Of a stretch of 64,000 bases of DNA, positions 26,629 to 36,010 are shown piece after piece. This DNA is from Gammaproteobacteria bacterium (lineage in GTDB: Bacteria; Pseudomonadota; Gammaproteobacteria; Pseudomonadales; Porticoccaceae). The position numbers and the translations under genes are program-made. The stretch lies in the NCBI GenBank assembly GCA_018069465.1, contig JAGPUW010000006.1, forward strand, positions 176,970 to 240,969, given 5' to 3'. Positions within the stretch are counted from its first letter, which is position 1, and each line of letters starts with the position of its first letter. The notes under the pieces were generated by a model that saw only the letters and a list, made by a program, of their open reading frames with translations, was not told the origin of the DNA and did not search any database.

Positions 26629-27012
26629 ATGAAAAAGATGGTGCTAGTTGGTGCGATTTTAACCTTGGGGGCGGCTAATGTATTGGCCGATTGTACACCC
26701 GATACGATAGTACTTGATGCTGGTGTTGCCTTATCGGGTCAGCGTATTGAGGCAACGGGTGGCGAAGATTGGAAGGAAATCCATTGCTCTGGTGGTCGGC
26801 TGTTTAAAGTGGGTGCTGGTACGGTGGTTGACCCCGAGACCGACATTGGGGCGTGGACGACGGACGGTGCCGTGGTGACCTATAAGTACGATAAACCCGG
26901 TGGTGGCACAAATAATTTTACTTTTGAGCTGCATGAATCGGGCGGTACATATTTTTTCTGCGACGGTCTTTCTGTAAAAGCCTCGGGTACCTTGTCGCCG
27001 GAAAGCTGCTAG
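26629..27012 (+). CDS. Small secreted four-cysteine protein, unknown function
   Basis: The protein has 127 residues from the ATG at 26629, with GAGGGAG 10-17 bases upstream. A signal peptide is clear: MKKMVLVGAILTLGAANVLA, cut before DCTPD. The mature part is about 107 residues, Gly- and Thr-rich and acidic, with four cysteines (DCTP, HCSGG, FCDG, ESC at the very end), so two disulfides are plausible. The pattern suggests a small beta-sheet periplasmic or exported protein. No family was recognised. It lies 4 bases after the VanZ/ligase gene and is almost surely co-transcribed with it. Confidence 0.7.
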   Translation: MKKMVLVGAILTLGAANVLADCTPDTIVLDAGVALSGQRIEATGGEDWKEIHCSGGRLFKVGAGTVVDPETDIGAWTTDGAVVTYKYDKPGGGTNNFTFELHESGGTYFFCDGLSVKASGTLSPESC

Positions 27013-27089
27013 CTGTTCCTGTTCAGTCTAAAGGGGCAGGCTCCAAGAGGATAGAGCTGGGCGTGAGCCCTTAATGACAGCCCAAATTG

Positions 27090-28994
27090 TTACTGCGTAA
27101 AGTGGGTATCTAACCACAACTCCAGCACCGTCAAAATCCAAATTAACTCACCGTAATAGGCCGCATGGCCATTGCGGTGCAGATCAATCAGTTCATCAAT
27201 AAAAGCAGGATTGAGCCAGTTGCGCTTTTTTAGCTTTAGCAGGTTGTCGTAGGCCAGTTCTTGCAGGGGCTGATGACTTTGCATCCACACGCCGAAGGGC
27301 AGGCCGAAGCCTTGTTTTTTCTTATTAATCGTTTCGTCGGGCAGCCAGTTTGTCAGGGCTTTTTTGTAGAAGTGCCGCAGGTTTTGCCCCTTCATTTTCC
27401 ATTTGCCGGGTATTTGGCAGGCAAAGGCGATGAGTTCGTCATCGAGCATGGGGTAGGTGACGTCAACACCGGCCACTGCGCACATGTGGTTGACCTTGCG
27501 CAGGTCGTTGTCGGCGAGGGTGAATTGCCAGTCGAGATAGAGCATGCGATTGAGGGTCGAGGCATCGGGCGGCAGTTGGTAAACCTCTTGCTGCAAGGCA
27601 GCCGGTGAGGCGGTATTAATTTGGCTGAGGAAGTCGCTGGAAAATATTTCCTCCGGGCGGTGGCGGTTGAGAAAGTTATAGCTTTGCAGGCGGTCGGGCA
27701 GGGGCACATTCGCCTGGTCGATATAACTTTTTGCCTTTGCCGCCAGGGCGATTTGGCTCGGCAGGGCCTGGGTGAAGGGTTCTATAAAATGCTTGCGCAG
27801 TGCCGGGGGGATTTTTTGGTAGGCCTCAAAAACCCCCTGTTTGGCGTAGCGTTCGTTACCGGCGAATATTTCATCGCCGCCGTCACCGGCGAGCAGACAG
27901 GTGATGCCGTCTTCGGCAGCCAGCTTGGCGCAAAAGTAAGCGGGCAGTGCCGATGAGTTGCCAAAGGGTTCGTCGTAGCTGGTGGCGATGTCGGGCAGTG
28001 CGTCGACCACATCGTCGGGGGTGACGTAGTACTCATTGAGTTTGACGCCAAATTTCTTCGCACTAATGCGCGCGTAGGCCATCTCGTCATAGCCCTCGGC
28101 GGCAAAGCCGATGGAGTAGGCGCGGGCCTGGTGTTCGCTCAATTCACTGAGCATGCCGGTGACGCTGGAGCTGTCGAGCCCGCCACTAAGAAACGCGCCG
28201 GTGGTGCTGTAGTCGGTGATGGAGCGAGCGACGGCAGACTTAAGCTGGGGGCGCAGCTCTTTGGCCATGGCGCGAAAGCTCTTATCTGAGCTTTCGGCGA
28301 AGCGCGGTTGCCAGTAGTTGAGTATTTCTATTTTGTCGCCACTGTATTTTAAGACGTGTCCGGCGGGCAGTTTAGACAGGCCCTGATAGATGGATACCGG
28401 GCTGGGCACCATGTGAAAATAAATAAAGTCGTAAATACCCTGGGGCAGAATTTTGCGTTCGATGTCGCTATGTGCCAGCACGGCGCTGGCGGATGATCCG
28501 AAGACCAGGCCGCCGCTCTCTCGACTATTGGTGTTTGTTGGTTGGGCATAGTACAGGGGGTAGTGGCAGAGCCGATCAACCCCTGCAAGCACGGTGTTTT
28601 TGGCGCTATCAATAATCACAAAGGCAAAGTTGCCGCCGAGCTGGGCAAGAAAGTTGTCGTTGTCTTGACGATAGGCAGCGGCGAGTGCGGCGCTATGGCT
28701 GGACTCGGCAGCCAGTGTGGCCAGGTGGGCACTGTGCCACTGGGGGTGGCCAATAATGGCGACCATGCCGCTGTCTGCACTGCTGTTACTCAGGGCGAAA
28801 AGCCTGTCGGTCGCGGCGCAGGAATAGGTTTTTCCGGCGTGGGTATTGACGTTGAGTGAGGTGTTTAAGCCGGCCAGCATGGCATCGAGCTCAATATAGG
28901 CATTGTGCGGGGTGGCATTGGGAAGGAACCAGCCCGCGAGGCCGCGAGTGAGTGTCGGGCGTTTAAGGCTATTGGGGCTGCGAGTGGTGGGCAT
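27090..28994 (-). CDS. Asparagine synthetase-like protein without the glutaminase Cys
   Basis: The 634-residue protein has the two-domain layout of class B asparagine synthetases. The C-terminal synthetase domain is intact, with the ATP PP-loop GAFLSGGLDSSSVTGML near residue 270, SYDEPFGNSSALP and LLAGDGGDEIFAGNERY. The N-terminal part keeps the late glutaminase segment LGGNFAFVIIDS and PLYYAQ. However, the N-terminus reads MPTTRSPNSL rather than MCGI, so the nucleophilic Cys needed to release ammonia from glutamine is missing. It could use free ammonia, or form an amide or ester-activated product by other chemistry. It follows rfbC by 35 bases and probably amidates a sugar acid or other glycan substituent (inference). 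Confidence 0.8.
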   Translation of the reverse strand: MPTTRSPNSLKRPTLTRGLAGWFLPNATPHNAYIELDAMLAGLNTSLNVNTHAGKTYSCAATDRLFALSNSSADSGMVAIIGHPQWHSAHLATLAAESSHSAALAAAYRQDNDNFLAQLGGNFAFVIIDSAKNTVLAGVDRLCHYPLYYAQPTNTNSRESGGLVFGSSASAVLAHSDIERKILPQGIYDFIYFHMVPSPVSIYQGLSKLPAGHVLKYSGDKIEILNYWQPRFAESSDKSFRAMAKELRPQLKSAVARSITDYSTTGAFLSGGLDSSSVTGMLSELSEHQARAYSIGFAAEGYDEMAYARISAKKFGVKLNEYYVTPDDVVDALPDIATSYDEPFGNSSALPAYFCAKLAAEDGITCLLAGDGGDEIFAGNERYAKQGVFEAYQKIPPALRKHFIEPFTQALPSQIALAAKAKSYIDQANVPLPDRLQSYNFLNRHRPEEIFSSDFLSQINTASPAALQQEVYQLPPDASTLNRMLYLDWQFTLADNDLRKVNHMCAVAGVDVTYPMLDDELIAFACQIPGKWKMKGQNLRHFYKKALTNWLPDETINKKKQGFGLPFGVWMQSHQPLQELAYDNLLKLKKRNWLNPAFIDELIDLHRNGHAAYYGELIWILTVLELWLDTHFTQ

Positions 28995-29029
28995 CTTGGT
29001 CGACAGGGCCTTTGGTAGTGGTGGCTGGC

Positions 29030-29596
29030 TTAGTTTTGGTCAGTAGCAATTTTCAGGGCTGAGTCGGCCAGCGACTTGCCCTGTTGATCCTTGCCCGACA
29101 GGCTGGGCGCGCCCTCTATACGGTCGAGGGGCCAGTCTATGCCAATGCTCGGGTCGTCCCAGCGCAGGCAGCCTTCGTCGGCGGGGTGGTAGAGATCGGT
29201 GCATTTATAGGTGATTAATGCGGTGTCGCTGGTGACCAGAAAACCGTGGGCAAAGCCCTCGGGTATCCACAGTTGGTGATGATTGTCTGATGATAAAAAG
29301 CGTCCTACCCAGCGGCCAAAGGTGGGCGAGTCGGCGCGAATATCCACCGCAACATCGAAGATTTCACCCTGCAATACATAGAGCAATTTGCCCTGGGGAT
29401 TGGGCCACTGATAGTGCAGGCCGCGCAACACTCCGCGGCTGGAGAAGGACACATTGTCCTGCACAAAGTTGCGCTCAATGCCTAGTTCGGCGTAGCGCTG
29501 CTGGTGGAAGGTCTCCTTAAAGTAGCCCCTGGCGTCGCCGTAGACTGCGGGCTTAATCAGCAAGACTTCGGGTATTTCGGTTTGTTCAACTTCCAT
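29030..29596 (-). CDS. rfbC: dTDP-4-dehydrorhamnose 3,5-epimerase
   Basis: The 188-residue cupin enzyme of dTDP-L-rhamnose synthesis epimerises C3 and C5 of the 4-keto-6-deoxy intermediate. Family motifs are RGYFKETFHQQRYAELG, the catalytic His in RGLHYQWPNPQGKL, PEGFAHGFLV and YKCTDLYHPADEGCLRW; the Tyr in the last segment is the acid. Length matches the family. The gene is third-to-last in the order rfbB, rfbD, rfbA, rfbC, asparagine synthetase-like gene, all on the minus strand with gaps under 50 bases. Confidence 0.95.
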   Translation of the reverse strand: MEVEQTEIPEVLLIKPAVYGDARGYFKETFHQQRYAELGIERNFVQDNVSFSSRGVLRGLHYQWPNPQGKLLYVLQGEIFDVAVDIRADSPTFGRWVGRFLSSDNHHQLWIPEGFAHGFLVTSDTALITYKCTDLYHPADEGCLRWDDPSIGIDWPLDRIEGAPSLSGKDQQGKSLADSALKIATDQN

Positions 29597-29634
29597 GGTG
29601 GGCCTTTTTACGGTGCATTGGTTTTAGCGCGCGA

Positions 29635-30519
29635 TTAAAAAATATCTTCTTTGAGAATTTGCAGCAGGTACTGGCCATAGCCGTTTTTCTTCAGTGGCTC
29701 GGCAAGTTTTTCAACTTGTGCGGCATCGATATAATTCATGCGATAGGCGATTTCTTCGAGGCAGGCGATTTTTAAACCCTGCCGGGTTTCGATGGTTTTA
29801 ATAAAGGTGGAGGCTTCAAGCAGGGATTCGTGGGTGCCCGTGTCGAGCCAGGCGGCACCACGGCCTAAATTCTCAACATTGAGCTGCTGCCTGTCGAGGT
29901 AGACCTGGTTGACGTCGGTGATCTCGAGCTCGCCACGGGGGCTGGGCACAATGTGCTCGGCGATATCGACCACTTGATTGTCGTAAAAATACAGGCCAGT
30001 CACGGCGTAGCGCGACTTGGGCTGCGTCGGCTTTTCTTCAATACTAATGGCTTTACCTGCCGCATCGAATTCAACCACACCGTAGCGCTCGGGGTCGTGC
30101 ACCGGATAAGCAAAAACGGTGCTGCCACTTTCAACGGCATTGGCGCGCTGTAACAGCTCGCTAAGATTGTGGCCGTAATACAGGTTGTCACCAAGCACGA
30201 GAGCCGAGGGGCTATTACCGATAAATGCTTTGCCGATAATAAAGGCCTGGGCGAGCCCGTCGGGCGAGGGCTGCACCGCGTACTGAATATTCAAACCCCA
30301 CTGGCTACCGTCGCCGAGCAACTGCTCAAAGCGGGGGGTGTCCTGGGGTGTTGATATCAGCAGAATATCTTTAATACCGGCCAGCATCAGCGTCGATAGG
30401 GGGTAGTAAATCATCGGCTTGTCGTAGATTGGCAATAGCTGTTTGGAGATAACCTGGGTGATGGGGTAGAGGCGTGTGCCCGAACCACCGGCGAGAATAA
30501 TGCCTTTGCGTTGACTCAT
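29635..30519 (-). CDS. rfbA: Glucose-1-phosphate thymidylyltransferase
   Basis: The 294-residue enzyme makes dTDP-glucose from glucose-1-phosphate and dTTP, the first step to dTDP-rhamnose. It shows the nucleotide-binding signature [16 protein letters not shown] at residue 6, [25 protein letters not shown], the [18 protein letters not shown] core and [17 protein letters not shown]. Length and order of motifs are normal for RmlA, including the allosteric C-terminal region. It lies between rfbD (45 bases) and rfbC (38 bases). Confidence 0.96.
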   Translation of the reverse strand: MSQRKGIILAGGSGTRLYPITQVISKQLLPIYDKPMIYYPLSTLMLAGIKDILLISTPQDTPRFEQLLGDGSQWGLNIQYAVQPSPDGLAQAFIIGKAFIGNSPSALVLGDNLYYGHNLSELLQRANAVESGSTVFAYPVHDPERYGVVEFDAAGKAISIEEKPTQPKSRYAVTGLYFYDNQVVDIAEHIVPSPRGELEITDVNQVYLDRQQLNVENLGRGAAWLDTGTHESLLEASTFIKTIETRQGLKIACLEEIAYRMNYIDAAQVEKLAEPLKKNGYGQYLLQILKEDIF

Positions 30520-30564
30520 TTCTTATTCGGTCCTTGTTTTACGGCACGTTAGCAGATGTGCACT

Positions 30565-31458
30565 TTAGCCCTTGGCGCTGATTTCCCGCAGCAGGTGTAT
30601 CAGCGGTTGTCGCCAGTCGGGTAAGTGTATCTGGAAAGCGTGTGTCAGTTTATCGGTATTCATCAGCGAATTTGCCGGTCGTTGCGCCGGGGTAGGGTAG
30701 CCAGAGGTCGGTGTCGGCTTAATGTCATCGGGCTGTAGTTTAAGGGGCATGTCGAGTGCTAGCGCCTGGCAAACAATTTCTTGTGCCAGGCCGTGCCAGC
30801 TGGTTTGTCCTGTGGGCGCTAGTTGGTAAACCCCTTCCTGGCCCCTACCGGCAGCGAGCAGGTGCAAGCAGTTGGCGGTGACATCGGCAATCAGGCTGGC
30901 CGGTGTTGGGCTGCCGATTTGATCGCTGACAATGCTCAGCTCATCACGCTCGGCGGCGAGGCGCAGAATGGTCTTAATAAAATTGCCGCGCCGTGACGAG
31001 TAAACCCAGCTGACGCGAAACACTAAATGGCGACAGCCGCTATTTTGCAGTGCCAGCAGGCCAGCCAGTTTGCTAGCGCCGTAGATATTGGCCGGTGCTG
31101 TGGGGTCGCGCTCGATATAGGGGGTATTTTTACTGCCGTCAAACACATAGTCAGTGGAGTAGTCGACCACCAGAATATCGCGCTGGCGGGCGAGTTCACC
31201 GAGCAGGGTGGGCAGATCACGGTTGAGGGCATAGGCCTGTTCGCTTTCGCTCTCGGCCAAATCAACCGCCGTGTAGGCCGCGGCGTTAACAATAATGTCG
31301 GGTTTGTGGCTGGCGACGAGGGCGCTAAGGGCGGCCTTGTCGGTGAGCGCGCAGTCCTGGCGGGTAATGGCCGACACCTTGCCAACGCTCAGTAGTGAGC
31401 GGCGCAATTCCCAACCGACCTGTCCGTCGGCACCGAGCAGTAGAATATTAGTCGTCAT
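30565..31458 (-). CDS. rfbD: dTDP-4-dehydrorhamnose reductase
   Basis: This reductase has 297 residues from the ATG at 31458, where [18 protein letters not shown] gives the usual start of the family. A longer frame from 31500 would add a non-homologous leader overlapping rfbB further. It has the NAD(P)-binding GADGQVG motif, [13 protein letters not shown], the catalytic YxxxK in IYGASKLAG and the [13 protein letters not shown] segment. It reduces dTDP-4-keto-rhamnose to dTDP-L-rhamnose, the last step. Its start lies 11 bases inside the 3' end of rfbB, so the two are translationally coupled. Confidence 0.95.
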   Translation of the reverse strand: MTTNILLLGADGQVGWELRRSLLSVGKVSAITRQDCALTDKAALSALVASHKPDIIVNAAAYTAVDLAESESEQAYALNRDLPTLLGELARQRDILVVDYSTDYVFDGSKNTPYIERDPTAPANIYGASKLAGLLALQNSGCRHLVFRVSWVYSSRRGNFIKTILRLAAERDELSIVSDQIGSPTPASLIADVTANCLHLLAAGRGQEGVYQLAPTGQTSWHGLAQEIVCQALALDMPLKLQPDDIKPTPTSGYPTPAQRPANSLMNTDKLTHAFQIHLPDWRQPLIHLLREISAKG

Positions 31459-32521
31459 AGTGTTCTTCCATCCACTGCTGATAGGCGCCGCTACTGACAT
31501 TGTCGACCCAGCTTGAATTGTTGAGAAACCATTCGACGGTTTTTAGTAAGCCGCTATCGAAGGTTTCCTGGGGCTGCCAGCCCAGCTCGCGCTGAATTTT
31601 ACTGGCGTCGATGGCGTAGCGCAGATCGTGACCGGGCCGGTCGCTGACATAAGTAATGAGGTCGACGTAGTTTGCCACCCCGGCTGGTTTTTCTGGTGCC
31701 AGTTGTTCGAGTATTTGGCAGAGGGTAGTGACCACCTCAAGATTGGTTTTTTCGTTGTGGCCGCCGATATTATAGGTCTCGCCAACCTGCCCCGTGGTCA
31801 ATACGCAATACAGGGCGCGCACGTGATCTTCCACATACAGCCAGTCGCGAATCTGCTGGCCGTCGCCGTAAATGGGCAAGGCTTTACCCGCCAGAGCATT
31901 GAGAATCATCAGCGGGATGAGTTTTTCGGGGAAGTGGTTGGGGCCATAATTATTGGAGCAATTAGTGATAAGCACCGGGAAGCCATAAGTGCGCTGCCAG
32001 GCTCTGACCAAATGGTCAGACGCCGCCTTGCTGGCGGAGTAGGGTGAGCTGGGTGCATAGGGGGTTTGTTCGGTGAACAGCAGGCCGGGCTGCAAATCGC
32101 CATAAACCTCGTCGGTAGAAATGTGGTGAAAGCGAAATGCCGCCCTGCGCTCGCCCTCTAGCTGATTCCAGTACTGGCGTGCGGCTTCGAGCAAGGTAAA
32201 GGTGCCGTTAATGTTGGTTTCGATAAAGGCAGCGGGGCCGCTAATAGAGCGGTCGACATGGCTCTCCGCCGCCAGGTGCATAATGGCGTCGGGCTGATAG
32301 TGGGCGATAAGCCGTGTCATCGCCGCCGTGTCGCAGATGTCTTCTCGCTCGAAGTGATAGCGCTCGCTGTTGGCGACGCTGGCCAGGGATTCGAGATTGC
32401 CGGCGTAGGTGAGCTTGTCGATATTGACCACGTGGCAGGGTGTTTCAGCGATTAAGTAACGCACCAGCGCGGAGCCGATAAAGCCGGCACCGCCGGTGAT
32501 AAAAATGGTTTTGGCGGTCAT
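31448..32521 (-). CDS. rfbB: dTDP-glucose 4,6-dehydratase
   Basis: The extended SDR enzyme has about 357 residues and converts dTDP-glucose to the 4-keto-6-deoxy sugar. Motifs: NAD-binding [27 protein letters not shown], the catalytic STDEVYGDL (Asp-Glu pair) and [14 protein letters not shown] (YxxxK), then [16 protein letters not shown] place the start at ATG 32521 ([11 protein letters not shown]), with AAGGG about 12 bases before it. ATGs at 32533 and 32542 are in frame, but the former abuts the AAGGG. It is the first gene of the rhamnose operon and is divergent from galE. Confidence 0.94.
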   Translation of the reverse strand: MTAKTIFITGGAGFIGSALVRYLIAETPCHVVNIDKLTYAGNLESLASVANSERYHFEREDICDTAAMTRLIAHYQPDAIMHLAAESHVDRSISGPAAFIETNINGTFTLLEAARQYWNQLEGERRAAFRFHHISTDEVYGDLQPGLLFTEQTPYAPSSPYSASKAASDHLVRAWQRTYGFPVLITNCSNNYGPNHFPEKLIPLMILNALAGKALPIYGDGQQIRDWLYVEDHVRALYCVLTTGQVGETYNIGGHNEKTNLEVVTTLCQILEQLAPEKPAGVANYVDLITYVSDRPGHDLRYAIDASKIQRELGWQPQETFDSGLLKTVEWFLNNSSWVDNVSSGAYQQWMEEHYDD

Positions 32522-32599
32522 TGACAGTGTCATCCCTTGCACGCGTGTGTGGTATTTGTTTTTCGAGCATTGTCCCGCTCGCAGCGGGGGTGATTGTAA

Positions 32600-32605
32600 T
32601 ATAAT
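32600..32605 (+). promoter_or_regulatory. Candidate -10 box for galE
   Basis: A perfect TATAAT lies 70 bases before the galE ATG in the divergent rfbB-galE spacer. No good -35 hexamer sits 16-18 bases upstream; the nearest TTGTCC is 24 bases away. This is therefore only a weak candidate. Confidence 0.25.
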
Positions 32606-32674
32606 TTAGCGCTTGGGATTTTATTATCAGACGGCGACGCCTGGTCGGGCACAAATTACAGGAAGACAGTATTG

Positions 32675-33724
32675 ATGAATGGAAACAAAACAGTTTTGGT
32701 CACCGGCGGCGCCGGTTATATCGGCAGCCACGCCTGTGTTGCACTGCTCGATGCGGGCTATCAATTGGTGGTGATCGACAATCTGGTGAATAGCTCGCCA
32801 CTGTCTATGGCCCGAGTGAAAACCATTACCGGCAAAGACTTTGATTTTATCGAGGGCGATGTTTGCGATGCCCAAACCCTTGATACGCTATTTAGCCAGT
32901 ACTCAATCGATGCCGTTATGCACTTTGCCGGTTTAAAAGCGGTCGGCGAGTCCTGCTCTAATCCACTGTTGTACTACCAAAACAATGTTGCCGGAACACT
33001 GACGCTTTGCGAGGTGATGCAAAAGCACGGTGTCGGGCGCATTATTTTTAGCTCCTCGGCGACAGTGTACGGCGAACCCCATGCGGTGCCGATTGATGAA
33101 AGCTTTCCCCTGCAAACCACCAACCCCTACGGGGCATCAAAAAAAATGGTGGAGGATGTGTTCCGCGATTTGGCGGCGGCGGATTGTTTACGCGAGCAGT
33201 CATTTTGGCAAGTGGGTTTACTGCGCTATTTCAACCCCGTGGGTGCCCATCCCAGCGGCATGATCGGCGAGGCGCCCAATGGCATCCCCAATAATTTGCT
33301 GCCCTATATGCTGCAAGTGGCTCTGGGTAAGCAGCCACAACTCACGGTTTACGGTGACGACTACCCCACGCCCGATGGCACCGGGGTGAGGGACTATATC
33401 CACGTTGTCGACCTTGTTGCCGGCCACGTAAAAGCCCTGCAATATTTGTTCGATGAGAATAATCACGCCGGTTGCCACACCTGGAATCTGGGCACTGGGC
33501 AGGGCTACTCCGTACTGGAAATGATCAAAGCGTTTGAGGCGGCAACCGCTGCCAAAGTGCCCTATAAAATAGCGCCGCGCCGCCCCGGTGATATTCCAGA
33601 ATGCTGGGCCGACCCGGCTAAAGCGCTACGGGAAATTCATTGGCAGGCAGAGCAAAGTCTGCCGCAAATGATGCAAGATAGCTGGCGCTGGCAGTGCCAG
33701 AATCCTGAGGGTTATGTTGGCTAA
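32675..33724 (+). CDS. galE: UDP-glucose 4-epimerase
   Basis: This extended SDR epimerase has 349 residues from the ATG at 32675, with AGGAAGA 8-14 bases upstream. It interconverts UDP-glucose and UDP-galactose (or their N-acetyl forms) with bound NAD. Motifs: VTGGAGYIGSHACVALL, VMHFAGLKAVGES, the catalytic Ser in FSSSATVYGEP, NPYGASKKMVEDV (YxxxK), RYFNPVGAHPSG and RRPGDIPECWADP. Length and order are those of the GalE family. It sits opposite rfbB at the edge of the polysaccharide locus and would feed galactose units into the glycan. Confidence 0.95.
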   Translation: MNGNKTVLVTGGAGYIGSHACVALLDAGYQLVVIDNLVNSSPLSMARVKTITGKDFDFIEGDVCDAQTLDTLFSQYSIDAVMHFAGLKAVGESCSNPLLYYQNNVAGTLTLCEVMQKHGVGRIIFSSSATVYGEPHAVPIDESFPLQTTNPYGASKKMVEDVFRDLAAADCLREQSFWQVGLLRYFNPVGAHPSGMIGEAPNGIPNNLLPYMLQVALGKQPQLTVYGDDYPTPDGTGVRDYIHVVDLVAGHVKALQYLFDENNHAGCHTWNLGTGQGYSVLEMIKAFEAATAAKVPYKIAPRRPGDIPECWADPAKALREIHWQAEQSLPQMMQDSWRWQCQNPEGYVG

Positions 33725-33798
33725 ATCAGCCCTAGCTCGCTAATACCCTCGCTAGCCAACACAGCTGTCGGGTGCTGCGGGCCAGGCACTACTTTTGA

Positions 33799-33826
33799 TT
33801 GGCATGGCGGATTCTTCCGCTATGAT
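33799..33826 (+). promoter_or_regulatory. Candidate sigma-70 promoter for the methyltransferase gene
   Basis: TTGGCA (33799-33804) and TATGAT (33821-33826) are separated by 16 bases, each matching the consensus at five of six positions. Transcription would begin near 33833, about 65 bases before the TTG start at 33899. Confidence 0.45.
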
Positions 33827-33898
33827 GTGCGCTATTAATAGCGTAAAGCCGCAACGCACTGAAAGAACAATTCTCCTTGTCAGGAGTGGGATAGTAGA

Positions 33899-34579
33899 TT
33901 GAGTAAGAAACGTAAAAAAAGCAAAGAAGAAGTCGCCAGTAAATATTACCGGGCTGGCCGGGATGAAATGCTGCCCTTTATTCCCGAGGGTGAAAAAAAC
34001 TATCTTGAAGTGGGTTGTGGCGATGGCGCCTTTGGCGAAGCCCTGCAGGCCCAGGGCCGAGTGAAAGAGTATTGGGGCCTGGAAATACACCCGCCCTCCG
34101 GTACCACGGCTGCGCAAAAGCTCGATAAAGTGCTGGTCGGTAATGCCGAGCAATTAGTGGATGAATTGCCCGATGCCTACTTTGATGTGATGGTGTTTAA
34201 CGACAGCCTTGAGCATTTAGTCGACCCTTTTCTTTTTTTAGAAAAGGCGAAAAAGAAGTTAAAGCCGGGTGGCACGGTGGTGGCGTCTATTCCCAATGTT
34301 CGGCATTTCAGGAATATGTACCAGCTGATTTTCAAGAAGCAATGGCGTTATGTTGACTCGGGTATTTTAGATCGAACCCATCTGCGCTTTTTTACCTGTG
34401 AGTCGATTAAAGAGATGTTTAATAATGCCGGGTTTAGCATTGTTCAGCTGGAAGGCATTCACGGCACCCGAAAAAGAAAAATCAAACTCCTGCAGTTCTT
34501 GAGCTTTGGTTTGCTCAGTGATATCGGCTATTTACAATTTGCTGTGGTGGCGAAAGTGGCAGCGACTGCCGACGCTTGA
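33899..34579 (+). CDS. Class I SAM-dependent methyltransferase
   Basis: The 226-residue protein has a Lys-rich N-terminus (SKKRKKSKEE) and then a methyltransferase domain with motif I NYLEVGCGDGAFGEAL near residue 40. FDVMVFNDSLEHLVDP near residue 100 and LKPGGTVVASIPNVRH near residue 125 are typical of the Methyltransf_23/11 type. The start is TTG, supported by an AGGAG 10-14 bases upstream; no in-frame ATG precedes the domain. The acceptor is unknown. Glycan-locus methyltransferases of this type often modify sugars, and its place just after galE supports that. It may have its own promoter. Confidence 0.82.
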   Translation: MSKKRKKSKEEVASKYYRAGRDEMLPFIPEGEKNYLEVGCGDGAFGEALQAQGRVKEYWGLEIHPPSGTTAAQKLDKVLVGNAEQLVDELPDAYFDVMVFNDSLEHLVDPFLFLEKAKKKLKPGGTVVASIPNVRHFRNMYQLIFKKQWRYVDSGILDRTHLRFFTCESIKEMFNNAGFSIVQLEGIHGTRKRKIKLLQFLSFGLLSDIGYLQFAVVAKVAATADA

Positions 34580-34611
34580 ACTCAATGAGTAGATCGCGCT
34601 GCTATTAGGCT

Positions 34612-34774
34612 AGGGAGCCTCTGATCAACTCATGAACTCGCATCTTGCGCCCACAATATGCAGCTTCATCGTTACAAGCCTTCGCAATAGCTAGCTATTA
34701 CGTGCGGTTTGCGCCTTGAATCTACACATTGTGAACTGCACTCTGCCTCGTCCAGAGTTAATCAGAGGCTCCCT
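34612..34774. mobile_element. MITE-like inverted-repeat element, 163 bp
   Basis: A 20-bp terminal inverted repeat bounds the element. AGGGAGCCTCTGATCAACTC at 34612-34631 pairs with the reverse complement of 34755-34774 with a single mismatch. A perfect 14-bp palindrome, AATAGCTAGCTATT (34686-34699), lies at the centre. No coding frame is present. The structure fits a non-autonomous miniature element mobilised by a transposase elsewhere, or a large intergenic hairpin repeat. No other copy was noticed in this window. It sits between convergent genes, so it could also act as a transcription barrier. Confidence 0.65.
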
Positions 34775-34789
34775 GATCATCACTGCCGC

Positions 34790-36010
34790 TTAATAGTCCC
34801 CGCTCGCTAGTACGCCCGCCGTGACTAAGGCGTCTATTTCAGCGTCACTGCGCTTGAGCACCTCGCTCAGTATCTCGCGGTTGTGTTCGCCGAGGGTCGG
34901 GGCGCGGTAATCGGGTTCGGCGGGGTAGGCGCTGGTTTTAATCGGCATGCCGGGTATCTGGAATTCTCCCGCCAGGCGATCATTGACGGTGCGCACCGTG
35001 CCGCGTTCGACTAAATGGGGATGGCTCAGTGTTTCCTCGACGCTGAGCACCGGTGCGCAGGGTATGCCGTGAGCTTCGAGTTTTGCCACCGCGCTGTGCA
35101 CATCGGCAAAGGTGGCCAGCCAGCCTTCAATGATCTTAACCACTGCGTCGCGACGTTCGAGACGCACGGCGTCGGTGGCAAACAGTGGGTCGTCAATCAG
35201 TTCGGGGCGATTCATTGCCGCGCAGACATCCTTCCAGTGATGCATAAAGCCCATCAGTACGATATTGCCGCCAGTGCCATTAAATAGCCCCGCCGGGCAG
35301 AGGTAGCTGAGGTGTCGGCCACCGCGCATCGGTTTAATGGCACCGCCACTGCCGCTGGCCTGATGCACATTAATTTCGTGGCAGTGGTAGTAGCAGTCGA
35401 GTATGGCAATGTCGAGGTGCTGGCCCTGCCCGGTGTTGGCGCGGTTTAACAGGGCGGCGGCAATGGCAAAGGCGCCGTGCACGCCGGTGCTAACATCGCC
35501 AATACCGGCCAGTGGAATATGGGGCGCTTCATCGGCCTCACCGATCATCGAGGTAATGCCGGCATAGGCCTGGGCGATGTAGTCGTAGCCGGGCTTGTGG
35601 GAGAGGGGGCCCGTTTGGCCGAGGGCGGAGATGGAGCAGAGAATGATGTCGCTTTTGAGTTTACACAGGTCTTCATAGCCGAGGCCCATGTCGGCCATAA
35701 TACCCGGCTTAAAATTTTCGACCACGGCGTCACAGTGGGGCACCAGTTCGCGCACCAGGGCCAGACCCTCGGGGTCGCGTAAATTCACGCAGAGGCTTTT
35801 TTTGTTGAGGCTTTGTTGAATGATGTAAAGACTGCGCTCGCCGCGAAGTTTGGATATGCCGCGCACCATGTCACCACTTGTCGCCGGTTCGACTTTAATC
35901 ACCTCTGCACCGAGCTCGGCAAACATGCGCGTGCAGCTGGGCCCGGCCAGTGCGCGAGTGAGGTCGAGAATGCGGATGCCGCTAAGCATATGTTGCTGGT
36001 TGCTGGTCAT
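34790..36010 (-). CDS. CaiB/BaiF family (class III) CoA-transferase
   Basis: The 406-residue protein moves CoA between carboxylic acids through an Asp-bound anhydride/thioester. Family motifs: RILDLTRALAGPSCTRMFAELGA with EVIKVEPATSGD following, NKKSLCVNLRDPEG, YDYIAQAYAG and AGIGDVSTGVHGAFAIAAAL; the Asp in GIGD is the likely nucleophile. The length is normal. Substrates are not predictable, as the family includes formyl-, carnitine-, succinyl- and bile-acid-CoA transferases. The gene stands alone on the minus strand, next to the inverted-repeat element. It may serve the same fatty or cyclic acid catabolism as the enoyl-CoA hydratase nearby. Confidence 0.9.
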   Translation of the reverse strand: MTSNQQHMLSGIRILDLTRALAGPSCTRMFAELGAEVIKVEPATSGDMVRGISKLRGERSLYIIQQSLNKKSLCVNLRDPEGLALVRELVPHCDAVVENFKPGIMADMGLGYEDLCKLKSDIILCSISALGQTGPLSHKPGYDYIAQAYAGITSMIGEADEAPHIPLAGIGDVSTGVHGAFAIAAALLNRANTGQGQHLDIAILDCYYHCHEINVHQASGSGGAIKPMRGGRHLSYLCPAGLFNGTGGNIVLMGFMHHWKDVCAAMNRPELIDDPLFATDAVRLERRDAVVKIIEGWLATFADVHSAVAKLEAHGIPCAPVLSVEETLSHPHLVERGTVRTVNDRLAGEFQIPGMPIKTSAYPAEPDYRAPTLGEHNREILSEVLKRSDAEIDALVTAGVLASGDY

